A stretch of 21,874 nucleotides of DNA from a virus, in IMG/VR virus record IMGVR_UViG_3300006802_000670, positions 1 through 21,874 of that record, one strand, 5' to 3'. Below the pieces are notes generated by a model that was not told the DNA's origin, made no database searches, and worked only from the letters and a program-made list of their open reading frames with translations. Below, in pieces: positions 15,087 to 21,874 of the stretch; within the stretch, counting starts at the first letter, position 1; each line of letters begins with the position of its first letter. Made by a program: the position numbers and the translations under genes.

Positions 15087-15646
15087 CGTTCGGCCACCCA
15101 GCCAGGCGACGCCGGATAGTGCCGCACGCCACCGATGCGCGTCACAGTAAATGGGGCGAACCATGTTTTGAAGCAGGCGTCCCATTCTTGATGGGAACGG
15201 ATGTTGATATGCAGCTCTGTGCCGTCAGGCAATCGGGACGGGTTATTATTCGCCGTGATCAGAATGGTGCGCCTGGCCACCCGCGCCAATTCCCGACAAA
15301 TCACTTCATCATCGCCTTGCGGGATGTGCTCGATGACATCGAACAGCGAGACAACATCGAAGCTGGCATCTTCGAACGGGAGTTGATGTGCCTGGGCATA
15401 GATGACGCGGCCTTCACGTAAGAGCGCCGGGACTACTTCCACCCCCATGACTGGCGCAAATCCTATGCGTTCGGCTTCGTCCAGCATTTCCCCGCGTCCA
15501 CATCCGACATCGAGATAGGAGCCGCGACGCAGCTTGCCGAGGTCATGGATTGCATCAATCTTGCGTCCCTCCCCCATCCGATAGTTTGGCAAGGCATAGG
15601 CCGCTTCATATTTCTGCTGTTCGGCTATGCGGGCACTGTCGAGCAT
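15083..15646 (-). CDS. Class I SAM-dependent methyltransferase
   Basis: 187 residues. Motif I is SYLDVGCGRGEML (43-55), the acidic motif II is MGVEVVP (67-73), and LPFEDASFDVVSLFDVIEHI (89-108) covers the methyltransf_11-type motifs III/IV. No target-recognition domain or DPPY/NPPY motif is visible, so a DNA base methylase is unlikely; small molecules, sugars or proteins are more probable. AGGAGG (15651-15656) lies four bases before the ATG at 15646. The gene overlaps the preceding gene by 22 bases and ends with ATGA into the transferase gene, so the three make one coupled cassette. Methylation of a sugar added by its neighbours is a natural hypothesis. Confidence 0.85.
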   Translation of the reverse strand: MLDSARIAEQQKYEAAYALPNYRMGEGRKIDAIHDLGKLRRGSYLDVGCGRGEMLDEAERIGFAPVMGVEVVPALLREGRVIYAQAHQLPFEDASFDVVSLFDVIEHIPQGDDEVICRELARVARRTILITANNNPSRLPDGTELHINIRSHQEWDACFKTWFAPFTVTRIGGVRHYPASPGWVAER

Positions 15647-16257
15647 TTCGCCTCCTCAAGTGACAGCATGGGAAAGCAGCGCAAGGCCGAGCCCGGCGTG
15701 CAATTGACAATCCGAACGCCTGGCGGAAGCTGCGTGGCGGCCCTGTCGAAGTGGGCAATGAATTGCTGATAATTGGCGGCGTTCATCAATTGCGGCGGAT
15801 GATCGCCAAAGAAGTGGCGCTTCGTGGTCGCCTGCATATCGAATCCGACAAGAAGAATCTCTTTTGCACCGAGGAGGATCGCGAGATTGATCGCTTGGAA
15901 GCCTGAGTTGCCGCCGTAATGAATGATGGACGGGTTCACGGAAAAGCCTTCCTGATCCTGCCCGCGAATGATTCGAAGGTCATATTGTGCGGCCGCCTTG
16001 CGCTTGTCGTTGCCGTTTGGATCATGGCTTGACCATTTCTCCCCGGCAAAGAATGTCACGCCGTGATGTACGTCCCACCAGGCCGCGTCGCAGGCATAGA
16101 GGATATTCGCCCAAGGAAAGAGTGTATAGGCATCGTTGACGGCAATGGTTTTGATGCCGAAGCATTGCCAGGCGACGGCTTGCGACAAGGACGGACCAGT
16201 CGCCGCGACGATGCAGCGTTCCCAGCCTTTGCGCGGTTGTATCGTTTCCAGGTTCAT
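15625..16257 (-). CDS. MptE/DUF115-like protein, possible sugar transferase
   Basis: 210 residues. The Rossmann-type start IVAATGPSLSQAVAW (16-30), TIAVNDAYTLFPWANILYAC (37-56), GGNSGFQAINLAILLGAKEI (115-134) followed by LLVGFDM, and HFFGDHPP (148-155) follow the pattern of the 6-hydroxymethylpterin pyrophosphokinase MptE-like/DUF115 family. That family is often found in flagellin-glycosylation and polysaccharide loci and is structurally related to GT42 sialyltransferases. The G-P-S-L loop probably binds a nucleotide or nucleotide sugar. The ATG at 16257 overlaps the micro-ORF stop as ATGA. Six cysteines are present but no signal peptide. The exact reaction is unknown. Confidence 0.65.
   Translation of the reverse strand: MNLETIQPRKGWERCIVAATGPSLSQAVAWQCFGIKTIAVNDAYTLFPWANILYACDAAWWDVHHGVTFFAGEKWSSHDPNGNDKRKAAAQYDLRIIRGQDQEGFSVNPSIIHYGGNSGFQAINLAILLGAKEILLVGFDMQATTKRHFFGDHPPQLMNAANYQQFIAHFDRAATQLPPGVRIVNCTPGSALRCFPMLSLEEAKCSTVPA
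15651..15656 (-). promoter_or_regulatory. Consensus ribosome binding site of the methyltransferase gene
   Basis: The minus strand reads AGGAGG four bases before the ATG at 15646, inside the end of the preceding gene. It supports this start and suggests that the methyltransferase is translated independently despite the 22-base overlap. Confidence 0.7.
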
Positions 16258-16328
16258 TTGTTTTCAGGAGCAGGGCCCCGGCTTCGATCAGCCGGAGCCC
16301 GCCTCTTGCCTTTGCGTTTCTTCGCCAT
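16254..16328 (-). CDS. Putative 24-residue basic micro-protein
   Basis: A 24-codon frame between the capsid gene and the MptE-like gene. It has a GGAG ribosome site three to four bases before the ATG at 16328, nine bases after the capsid stop, and its TGA overlaps the next ATG (ATGA). The product begins MAKKRKGKRR and then reads APADRSRGPAPENK, so it is very basic. It fills the only gap in this part of the operon and keeps the coupling pattern of its neighbours. A frame this short can be open by chance, and a strong hairpin covers half of it, so coding is uncertain. A nucleic-acid or scaffold-binding peptide, or a leader that couples translation, are possible roles. Confidence 0.45.
   Translation of the reverse strand: MAKKRKGKRRAPADRSRGPAPENK
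16273..16300 (-). promoter_or_regulatory. Strong RNA hairpin after the major capsid gene
   Basis: The transcript can form an 11-pair stem, GGGCUCCGGCU with AGCCGGGGCCC, around the six-base loop GAUCGA. In the minus-strand RNA the sixth-from-loop position is a U-G wobble; in plus-strand RNA the same position would be a C-A mismatch. It begins 38 bases after the capsid stop. No U-run follows, so it is not a classic intrinsic terminator. It could protect the capsid message from 3' decay or reduce expression of the island. Confidence 0.55.
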
Positions 16329-16337
16329 CCGCTCCGA

Positions 16338-17636
16338 TTAGGTTGTGCGAAGGAACTTGGCCGCGTCATTGTTCAGCACAATGCCGCCCTCGCGGCGTCG
16401 CACGTAGAACTTGACATAGCCCACCGAGGAGACTTCATCCCGGGTGATCCGTAAGCCGACTCGATCCACCAGGACATAGGCTTCCATCCAATTGCCGAAG
16501 CCAATCGGGAAATTGTTCGTGCCGATGTCCGGCATTTGTTCCCAAGTGGCCACCGGATAGCCAAGCAGCGAATCCGGCTGGCCTGCTTGTAGACCAGGAG
16601 CCCAGAGATATTGATTCTGTCCATCTTTCAGCTTGCGAACCGCTCCGGTGGTCAGGCTGTTCATAATCCACTTGGCCCCCATCCGATAGCTCGCATTGAG
16701 CGTATAGATGAGATCCATCAGGTAATCCGCGCCCACGACATTGCCAGTGGTCGGAGACACGCCGGACGGTGACGCCACGTACTGATAGGCCGCCGCGGCC
16801 CTGAGCGGGCTCGCTTCGTCTGCCGTCAATACCGGCGTGGTGTTCAACATGCCGGTTGGCTTGTTGGTTCCGTTGCCACTGATGACCGCCGAGCCTTCCT
16901 GCTTGGCGAATGAGCGGGCCACTTTCCCAGTCAGCCAATCGCTCACGTTGAAGAAGATGTCATCCAGTGACCATTCCGTCACCTGCGGATAGGCATACAG
17001 TTCGCCATGTGTCGGCGTCACTTCACGGAGTTTCGGCGTCAATGTCGCGCTCCGCGTGCCGGTTTCTCCGACCCAGCCCGACGTTTCCCCGCCGATATCA
17101 ACAAGCTCCTTGTAATCGGAACTTCCAGACTGCACGACTTTTACAGTTTGGCGAACTGGTGAGAGTTTCGTCTCTAGTACGGAAATCATGCGGCTGATTT
17201 CCTCGGGCACGGCATAGCCGCCGCCTGAAGGCGTGCCGATGGTGATGTCTTTCTGTTCCATCCGTTGCCGCTCAATATCCTTGAGCTTTTGAGACACGGC
17301 GGGATTCTCCCCGCGTGCGCGGACCCATTGCTCAAAGACTTCCCGATGTTCCTGCGCCCGCTTCTCCTGCGGACTCTTGCCGGGAGACTTGGCGCTGGCT
17401 TCCAGCATTTCGAGCCGTTCGCGCTGGAAGTCGATTTCCTTCTGTAAGGCGTCTTTTTTCTGTACGGAGGCAGACAAGTCCGCCTCGATGCGTGTCAGCT
17501 TTTCGCCTAATTCCGCCGCGCCCGCCTTGTCGCCCGCTTCCAGCTTGGCTAGGCGTGCATCATTCGTCTTTTTGTATTCCGACCAGGACCGCCCCACTTT
17601 CTCAATTTCGTCTTTGACTTCTAAAAATGAAGACAT
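16338..17636 (-). CDS. Major capsid protein, HK97 fold
   Basis: 432 residues from the ATG at 17636, chosen because AAAGGAG (17645-17651) lies eight bases upstream. Residues 1-~105 are a highly charged coiled coil (EVKDEIEKVGRSWSEYKKTN, EADLSASVQKKDALQKEI) that corresponds to the scaffolding delta domain removed by the protease. The mature part starts near GTPSGGGYAVPEEI (about 135-147). SSDYKELVDIGGETSGWVGE, then PTHGELYAYPQVTEWSLDDI and FAKQEGSAVISGNGTNKPTG are core signatures of the HK97 capsid family. It ends EGGIVLNNDAAKFLRTT. The gene overlaps the protease gene by 16 bases, and a micro-ORF and hairpin follow it. Confidence 0.95.
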   Translation of the reverse strand: MSSFLEVKDEIEKVGRSWSEYKKTNDARLAKLEAGDKAGAAELGEKLTRIEADLSASVQKKDALQKEIDFQRERLEMLEASAKSPGKSPQEKRAQEHREVFEQWVRARGENPAVSQKLKDIERQRMEQKDITIGTPSGGGYAVPEEISRMISVLETKLSPVRQTVKVVQSGSSDYKELVDIGGETSGWVGETGTRSATLTPKLREVTPTHGELYAYPQVTEWSLDDIFFNVSDWLTGKVARSFAKQEGSAVISGNGTNKPTGMLNTTPVLTADEASPLRAAAAYQYVASPSGVSPTTGNVVGADYLMDLIYTLNASYRMGAKWIMNSLTTGAVRKLKDGQNQYLWAPGLQAGQPDSLLGYPVATWEQMPDIGTNNFPIGFGNWMEAYVLVDRVGLRITRDEVSSVGYVKFYVRRREGGIVLNNDAAKFLRTT

Positions 17637-18388
17637 TGCAACATCTCCTTTAGGTCGCGCCAATCTGAGTCCTCAGCGGCGCTGTGCTGCTCAGCGTGGA
17701 ATGCCTTAACGCTGTGCAAAAGTTCAGTTTCCTCTGTGTCGGCAACGTCGCGCTGCCGCCTGTCTTGTGTTCCAGCGTCGCGCAGGAACTTGGATTTGAA
17801 AGCGGAAATAGCCCGCTGGCTATCTCGACGCGACAGCCCAGCATCGCGCAGGGTGCCTTCCAGATCGCGCCATTGTTCGAAGCCCGCCTGTTTGACGGCT
17901 GTGACGAAGGCTTCCGCATTCGCCGGGAATGTCACCAGCGAGACTTCCCAGAGGCGAATCTCTGTGAGATGGCGGAAGGTTTCTCCGTCGACCACTTCGT
18001 CATAGGCTCCCACCGTTTCAAAGCCAATTGAGAGCCCGTCCAGTTCTCCGCTTTTCACGCCTTCATAGAGCAATTGCCCTCGATCCGTGTTGAGCGCAAA
18101 CAAGCGGCCCGTCACTTTCAGGCCCTTTCGATTCTCTTCCATGTTCGACCATTGGCCGGGCGGGATAAGGTCTTCAGCGGTCAGGCCCAGGCCGCCATGT
18201 TGCAACAGCATCTTCGGCCATTTCCCTTTGGCCTGCCATGCCTTGAGCGTGGTTGAGAAGGCCCCTCGGTCAATCACATCCCCATAGGAATCGACATTTC
18301 CGAAGACGGCCCCATAACCCGAGAAGGTCCCGCGCTCCGGTTCGGCTTTCACATCGGTCAAGGTGACATGTTTATAATTCACATCCAT
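17621..18388 (-). CDS. HK97-family prohead maturation protease
   Basis: 255 residues. This serine protease (U35 type, assemblin fold) cleaves the capsid delta domain during head maturation. Visible marks are the FSGYGAVFGNVDSYGDVIDR opening, the catalytic His in LLQHGG (His64), the catalytic Ser in DGLSIGF (Ser120) and the RLWEVSLVTFPAN strand (145-157). Residues ~165-255 form a charged, probably helical tail. The ATG at 18388 has GGAGG eight bases upstream and follows the portal stop by two bases. Its stop is TAG (17621-17623), inside the capsid gene start. Confidence 0.95.
   Translation of the reverse strand: MDVNYKHVTLTDVKAEPERGTFSGYGAVFGNVDSYGDVIDRGAFSTTLKAWQAKGKWPKMLLQHGGLGLTAEDLIPPGQWSNMEENRKGLKVTGRLFALNTDRGQLLYEGVKSGELDGLSIGFETVGAYDEVVDGETFRHLTEIRLWEVSLVTFPANAEAFVTAVKQAGFEQWRDLEGTLRDAGLSRRDSQRAISAFKSKFLRDAGTQDRRQRDVADTEETELLHSVKAFHAEQHSAAEDSDWRDLKEMLQCLHF
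17645..17651 (-). promoter_or_regulatory. Ribosome binding site that fixes the major capsid start
   Basis: AAAGGAG on the minus strand, eight bases before the ATG at 17636. It lies within the last codons of the protease gene. It is a strong, well-spaced site, as expected for the most abundant protein, and excludes the upstream start nine codons earlier. Confidence 0.75.
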
Positions 18389-18390
18389 AG

Positions 18391-19743
18391 CTAGAGCCTC
18401 CGGGCCAGATCGCCCATGCGGTCCAATTGATGTTGCATGGAATGGCCGTTGCGTTGTGCATTCTCATCAGGCAGGTCCGGCGTGTCATTCGGCGTGCCGC
18501 TGTCCGGTGCGTCGACGGCGGGCATTGACGTTTGCCCTGATGGCCCTTGTTCGTAATAGGTATCGCCGCCCGCTCTAGGATTCATCCCCTCACGCTCACG
18601 CCATTCATTCGCGGAAATGACGCCCGCCTGCCGTTGGATGTTTAAGCCTTCCTGCCGTGTTTTGAAATCGCCGCGTAATGCCGCGTCGAGGTTGGCGCGA
18701 ATAATCAAGCCGCTGTTGAGATCCGAGGGTGAGAGCAAGTCCCGCTCAAGCGCCGCTTCGAATTCGCGCAGGACTGGCAAGACCACGGTGAGAATAAAAT
18801 CAATCGACTGCTGTTCGACGTTGTTGTAGGTGGCTTTCTGCAAATCGCCCACAAGATGCGGAGGCACGCCCAGCCCGCCCGCAATCACCGTCCGCTGAAA
18901 TTGCCGCGTGGCCAGGAATTGCGCCTTGTCATTGTCAACGGGCACATCCTTCCAGTCGACGCCTTTCGGCAACATCATCGCCCGAAAGCGGCCCTTGTTC
19001 GCATAGGCTTGATAGAAGGTATTAAGGAAATCTTCTTTTTGCTGCTTTGTCCAATTGCCGGTATAGGTCGGCAGGAATTGGAACATGATCGACGGGAGGC
19101 CCCCATTGCCGAAGAAGCTGGCACCCATGCGTTCGGCCGCAATTTCCAAGGCAATGGATTGGCGAATATCATAGATGGGCGAATCTCCACGGTAGCCATT
19201 GCGGGCCGGACCACGCGCATGTACGACATCGGCGGCGCGATACTCTCGCAGCGAGCCATTGTCGCGCCTGATGCGATAGACCAGGCTGAAGTCATCTTGT
19301 TGCGCCACTTCGACATGATTCGGCGCGACAGGAAACAATTTCCGAACCGGGCCGGTGATGCCTTGCCCCTTAACCGCATAGTAATTGCCATAGCGCACGA
19401 ACCAGGACGCCGCATCGCTCCACATAGACACGCGGCTGACTCCCTCTACACTCGGGCGCTGCAAGAGGCGATTGACGGGGTGATTCGGTTGTAGTTCCTT
19501 TTTCTCTCCCTGTGCCGTCGAGGTTTTCTTGTAGACATGGAATGGCGTGATGGCCATGCGGCCCGAGATCGCTTTGACCACGGCTTGCACGGTGGGGGAT
19601 TCCATCGCCGTTTCCGGCGTCACCGTCACGCCTGCCGCCGTTTCAAGCAGGCTATCCATGCGGGCAATCCAGTCGTTGAGCGTAAAGGTGTCCGCGCCCT
19701 TCTTCTCACGCCGCATCGAGAGTTCAAAGCCAAAGAGGTTCAT
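18391..19743 (-). CDS. Phage portal protein, HK97 type
   Basis: 450 residues. The portal forms the dodecameric ring through which DNA enters and leaves the head. Family marks are ESPTVQAVVKAISGRMAITP, HPVNRLLQRPS, the GNYYAVKGQG strand, ADVVHARGPARNGYRGDSPI, GASFFGNGGLPSIMFQF, FLATRQFQRTVIAGGLGVPP followed by HLVGDLQKATYNNVEQQS, and the RQAGVISANEWREREGMNP end region (PF04860). The last ~50 residues are a low-complexity Pro/Asp/Asn tail. The ATG at 19743 overlaps the terminase stop (ATGA). The gene stops with TAG (18391-18393), two bases before the protease start, which shows that TAG is read as a stop here. Confidence 0.95.
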   Translation of the reverse strand: MNLFGFELSMRREKKGADTFTLNDWIARMDSLLETAAGVTVTPETAMESPTVQAVVKAISGRMAITPFHVYKKTSTAQGEKKELQPNHPVNRLLQRPSVEGVSRVSMWSDAASWFVRYGNYYAVKGQGITGPVRKLFPVAPNHVEVAQQDDFSLVYRIRRDNGSLREYRAADVVHARGPARNGYRGDSPIYDIRQSIALEIAAERMGASFFGNGGLPSIMFQFLPTYTGNWTKQQKEDFLNTFYQAYANKGRFRAMMLPKGVDWKDVPVDNDKAQFLATRQFQRTVIAGGLGVPPHLVGDLQKATYNNVEQQSIDFILTVVLPVLREFEAALERDLLSPSDLNSGLIIRANLDAALRGDFKTRQEGLNIQRQAGVISANEWREREGMNPRAGGDTYYEQGPSGQTSMPAVDAPDSGTPNDTPDLPDENAQRNGHSMQHQLDRMGDLARRL

Positions 19744-21491
19744 ACAAAGACCAGTTCCGTGTCATCCGCTTCCACGAAGTCCGCAACCCCGAGTAAACCG
19801 GTGGCCATCGTCAACGCCGTCACGCCGTCAATGCGTCCCGTCGCTTTGCGCTTGTCGGGAATGTGATTGTCCGTCCCAGCCGGATCATGCCGAACGGCTG
19901 TGCTGGCGACGTTCCAGCGTAGGACCGGATTGACTTGCACGCGAATCTGTTTCTCGACAATCGCGTTTTCTAATTCCTGAAAACTCTTCGGCATCCAGAG
20001 CGGCGAGGCGTCGACGCGGCGGAAACCTTGCGGATGCTCCACCATGTCAAGGGTGACGCCTTCGTCCGCCAATTGGTCCGGCAATTCCTTCAAGCGATAG
20101 CGGTCAAAGGCCATCTTGGTAACGGAAAACTGTTCCGCCAATTCGGCAATCCGGGCGGCAATCGGCGGGAGGCGAATCACTTGGCCCGGGCACAGATGAA
20201 TGAAGCCATCCTTGGCCCATTTGTCATAGGGCACACGGTCATGGTCGACGGCTTCGCGCAGGTTATCGAGCGGCTTCCAGTATTCTACAAAGGCATCGAA
20301 GGTGCCCTTGCCGGTTGGAAAGAGAATGGCTAAGGCGGTCAAGTCCTTTGTCCATGAGGCATCCAGCGCCAAGAGACAGGTCCGCCCGCGATAGTCGCTG
20401 AGTTTCAACGGATGCTCGACGGCTTCCCAGGCTTCGCGTCCGATCCAGCCATCCTGGGCATCCGTCCAGACGCAGAAATTGACGCGCAACACAAAATTCT
20501 CTTTCGAGGGAATCCCTCGCGCCTGATTGACTTGATCTTCTAGGTATTTGTCCTTGAAGGTATGCCCGAGCGATGGGTTGGCCTTGATCCAGCATGTTTT
20601 ATCGGTCAAGGGACTGTCGCCCTTATCGAGCGAGCAGACATAGCCAAAGAAGGAATCGTCTTGGAGTTCTCCCTTGCATACTTTCTCCGCATACTGATGA
20701 TATTCAAAGCAGACACTTTGCCGGTCACTGCCGGAGTTCGTAATCATGCAGATCAAGGCTTGCCTCCGGCCCTTTGTCCCGGCCCGCATGGTTTCGACCA
20801 TCGCGTTGGTGCCATGTTCGTGGATTTCATCCAACAGCCCGCAATGCGGACGCGGCCCGGATTGGCCCTTGCCGCGCTCCTCTGTCGAGATCGGACGAAA
20901 AAAGCTGCCGCTAGTATCGTGGGCAATATTCGTGTACTCCGTCCGTCCCGCCAGACGCAGGCGCGAAGCCAGCGCGGGCGAGAGTTGCACCATCGCGACG
21001 GCATCGCGGAAGAGGACCTTTGCTTGATCTTTCTTGTATGCGGCCGCGTAGACTTCCGCTCGCGGTTCATCATCGGCGCATTGCATATAGAGCCCGATGC
21101 CCGCCAGGAGCGGCGACTTACCGGACCCCTTGCCCGTTTCGACGTAGGCCAAGCGAAAGCGCCGGAAGCCATCCGGTCCCTTCCAGCCAAACAACGACCC
21201 GATGATGAATGCCTGCCATCCGAGCAATGTAAATGGCTGACCTTCGAATTCCCCGCCGTTGAGCTTCAAGACTGTCTGAAAGAAGCCAATCACATGCACG
21301 GCCTTCTCGACATCCCATACCAGCCCGCGCAAGTGGCCATGCTCAAGATCCTTCAGATGCCGCTGACAGGCAAAGCGGACGAGCGGACCCGTCACAATCT
21401 CGCCTCGCGTCACTGCCAGGGCATAATCCGTGACCGGATCAGCGCCAACAGGCGGCTTAGTCTTTGAAGAATTTGTCTTCTTCTTTGGCAT
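19740..21491 (-). CDS. Terminase large subunit (ATPase and nuclease)
   Basis: 583 residues from the ATG at 21491 (MPKKKTNSS); this start keeps the overlap with the small subunit to 35 bases and fits the family, which begins shortly before a DPVTDYALAV motif. Walker A is GKGSGKS (120-126) and Walker B is LLDEIH (219-224), for the packaging motor. The RNase H-like nuclease acidic residues are probably Asp377 (LALDASWTKD), Asp463 (MAFDRYRL) and Asp555 (GRIDGVTAL). The sequence fits the Terminase_1/HK97 TerL family. It binds the portal, cuts concatemers and pumps DNA. The ribosome site is weak (GGAA), so translation is probably coupled to the small subunit. Confidence 0.95.
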   Translation of the reverse strand: MPKKKTNSSKTKPPVGADPVTDYALAVTRGEIVTGPLVRFACQRHLKDLEHGHLRGLVWDVEKAVHVIGFFQTVLKLNGGEFEGQPFTLLGWQAFIIGSLFGWKGPDGFRRFRLAYVETGKGSGKSPLLAGIGLYMQCADDEPRAEVYAAAYKKDQAKVLFRDAVAMVQLSPALASRLRLAGRTEYTNIAHDTSGSFFRPISTEERGKGQSGPRPHCGLLDEIHEHGTNAMVETMRAGTKGRRQALICMITNSGSDRQSVCFEYHQYAEKVCKGELQDDSFFGYVCSLDKGDSPLTDKTCWIKANPSLGHTFKDKYLEDQVNQARGIPSKENFVLRVNFCVWTDAQDGWIGREAWEAVEHPLKLSDYRGRTCLLALDASWTKDLTALAILFPTGKGTFDAFVEYWKPLDNLREAVDHDRVPYDKWAKDGFIHLCPGQVIRLPPIAARIAELAEQFSVTKMAFDRYRLKELPDQLADEGVTLDMVEHPQGFRRVDASPLWMPKSFQELENAIVEKQIRVQVNPVLRWNVASTAVRHDPAGTDNHIPDKRKATGRIDGVTALTMATGLLGVADFVEADDTELVFV

Positions 21492-21834
21492 TCGTCGGTT
21501 TTCCATGAATGGCCAGGCGAGCCCGCGACACCGGATCGCCGCCAAGCTCGCCGCTCAAGCTACGCAAGTGTCCCATCATCGTCGAGCCGATGCTGAGCGG
21601 GTCAGCTTCGAATTTCGCTTGCAGGACACAGTAGCGATGCAAGGTGTCTGAATCGGCTTCCGTGAGCCAGGGCCAGCGTTCAACGCATCGGTCCCAAATC
21701 AGCCCCGGCGCTTTCTTCATTTTCGGCTTGATCGGCTTGCCGGTAGGCTCAACGTGATCCTTCAGGCCAGCATGACGGGTTGAATTGAAGGAATCGTCCA
21801 CAATCCGCATCGCTGCCGTCTTCGGCCTACTCAT
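21457..21834 (-). CDS. Terminase small subunit, probable P27 family
   Basis: 125 residues from the ATG at 21834 (MSRPKTAAMR), fixed by GGAGGG seven bases upstream; the TTG further up is part of that ribosome site. The pattern PKMKKAPGLIWDRCVERWPW, LTEADSDTLHRYCVLQAKFE and ELGGDPVSRARLAIHGKPTN resembles P27-type small terminases, which recognise the packaging site and recruit the large subunit. It lies directly upstream of the large subunit, overlapping it by 35 bases. The basic N-terminal ~45 residues may carry the DNA-binding element; no clear helix-turn-helix is readable by eye. Family assignment rests mainly on position and C-terminal pattern. Confidence 0.8.
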   Translation of the reverse strand: MSRPKTAAMRIVDDSFNSTRHAGLKDHVEPTGKPIKPKMKKAPGLIWDRCVERWPWLTEADSDTLHRYCVLQAKFEADPLSIGSTMMGHLRSLSGELGGDPVSRARLAIHGKPTNAKEEDKFFKD

Positions 21835-21841
21835 TTTTGCA

Positions 21842-21847
21842 CCCTCC
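21842..21847 (-). promoter_or_regulatory. Ribosome binding site of the small terminase
   Basis: GGAGGG on the minus strand, seven bases before the ATG at 21834. The 27 bases beyond it to the window edge show no promoter or complete gene; whether they end an upstream gene (such as an HNH nuclease, frequent at this place) cannot be decided. Confidence 0.7.
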
Positions 21848-21874
21848 AAAAAACCTCAAAACTCCACGCGAAGG

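Noticed and set aside
14259-15185. Longer form of the transferase with 33 extra N-terminal residues
   Set aside because: The extension overlaps the methyltransferase by 100 bases and looks non-conserved; the ATG at 15086 forms an ATGA overlap and starts at the first Rossmann strand.
16273-16300. Intrinsic transcription terminator after the capsid gene
   Set aside because: The hairpin is strong, but it is followed by UGCUCCUGAAAAC without a U-run and by tightly coupled genes, so full termination is unlikely.
20562-21467. Long plus-strand open frame opposite the large terminase (also 4616-5488 opposite the tape measure and 18856-19494 opposite the portal)
   Set aside because: They lie antisense to clearly recognised genes with conserved motifs, show no family resemblance, and have shadow-like composition (Arg/Ala/Cys-rich). 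No independent operon structure exists on the plus strand.
1-21874. Diversity-generating retroelement, CRISPR array, tRNA, insertion sequence or integrase
   Set aside because: I looked for reverse transcriptase motifs, template/variable repeats, regularly spaced repeats, cloverleaf-like segments and transposase motifs, and saw none; the only tandem repeats are coding repeats at 10790-11617.

Overview
The window is a contiguous piece of a dsDNA tailed bacteriophage or prophage (Caudoviricetes, siphovirus-like, HK97-type head). Every convincing gene lies on the minus strand, so the transcript reads from position 21874 down to 1. Most genes are packed with 4-base ATGA/GTGA or TAATG/TGATG overlaps, or with gaps of a few bases, and no gap reaches 300 bases. 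No integrase, repressor, lysis gene, tRNA, CRISPR or att site is visible, so lifestyle and host cannot be read from this piece. Shine-Dalgarno sequences (GGAGG/AGGAGG) and Sec-type signal peptides point to a bacterial host. I do not assign a taxon.

Layout in transcription order. (1) Packaging and head: small terminase (21457-21834), large terminase (19740-21491), portal (18391-19743), prohead protease (17621-18388), HK97-fold major capsid protein (16338-17636). (2) A roughly 5.7 kb accessory island sits where head-tail connector genes normally follow the capsid gene. It holds a strong hairpin overlapping a 24-residue basic micro-ORF, then an MptE/DUF115-like protein, a SAM methyltransferase and a glycosyl/glycerophosphotransferase-like protein. 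Two small phage structural-type proteins, a secreted structural-type protein, a nine-cysteine protein, a beta-rich protein, and a protein of 13 tandem ~21-residue repeats with an arginine-rich tail complete it. (3) Neck and tail: gp6/phiE125 gp8-like connector (10046-10666), head-tail joining protein split by an in-frame amber codon (9702-10046), HK97 gp10-like protein, DUF3168 tail terminator, a doubtful small ORF, major tail protein (8153-8584), and a tail assembly chaperone pair expressed through a -1 frameshift site. (4) Tail tip: 934-residue tape measure (4552-7356), Tal/gp27-like hub (3045-4550), three tail-fibre or tip proteins, and the start of another secreted protein running off the left edge.

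From established siphovirus biology, terminase and portal package DNA into a head matured by the protease. The connector, joining, gp10 and DUF3168 proteins close the head and cap the tail tube. The two chaperone forms load the tape measure, and the hub and fibres recognise the host. The tape-measure length suggests a tail of roughly 140 nm (inference at about 1.5 angstrom per residue).

The observations most worth following up are: a GGGAAAC slippery heptamer with a downstream hairpin that joins the two chaperone frames; the amber codon replacing a probable conserved tryptophan in the head-tail joining gene, although TAG ends other genes here; the capsid-adjacent sugar/methyl-transfer cassette; the 13-repeat protein; and three particle-type proteins with signal peptides, two of which have even numbers of cysteines.
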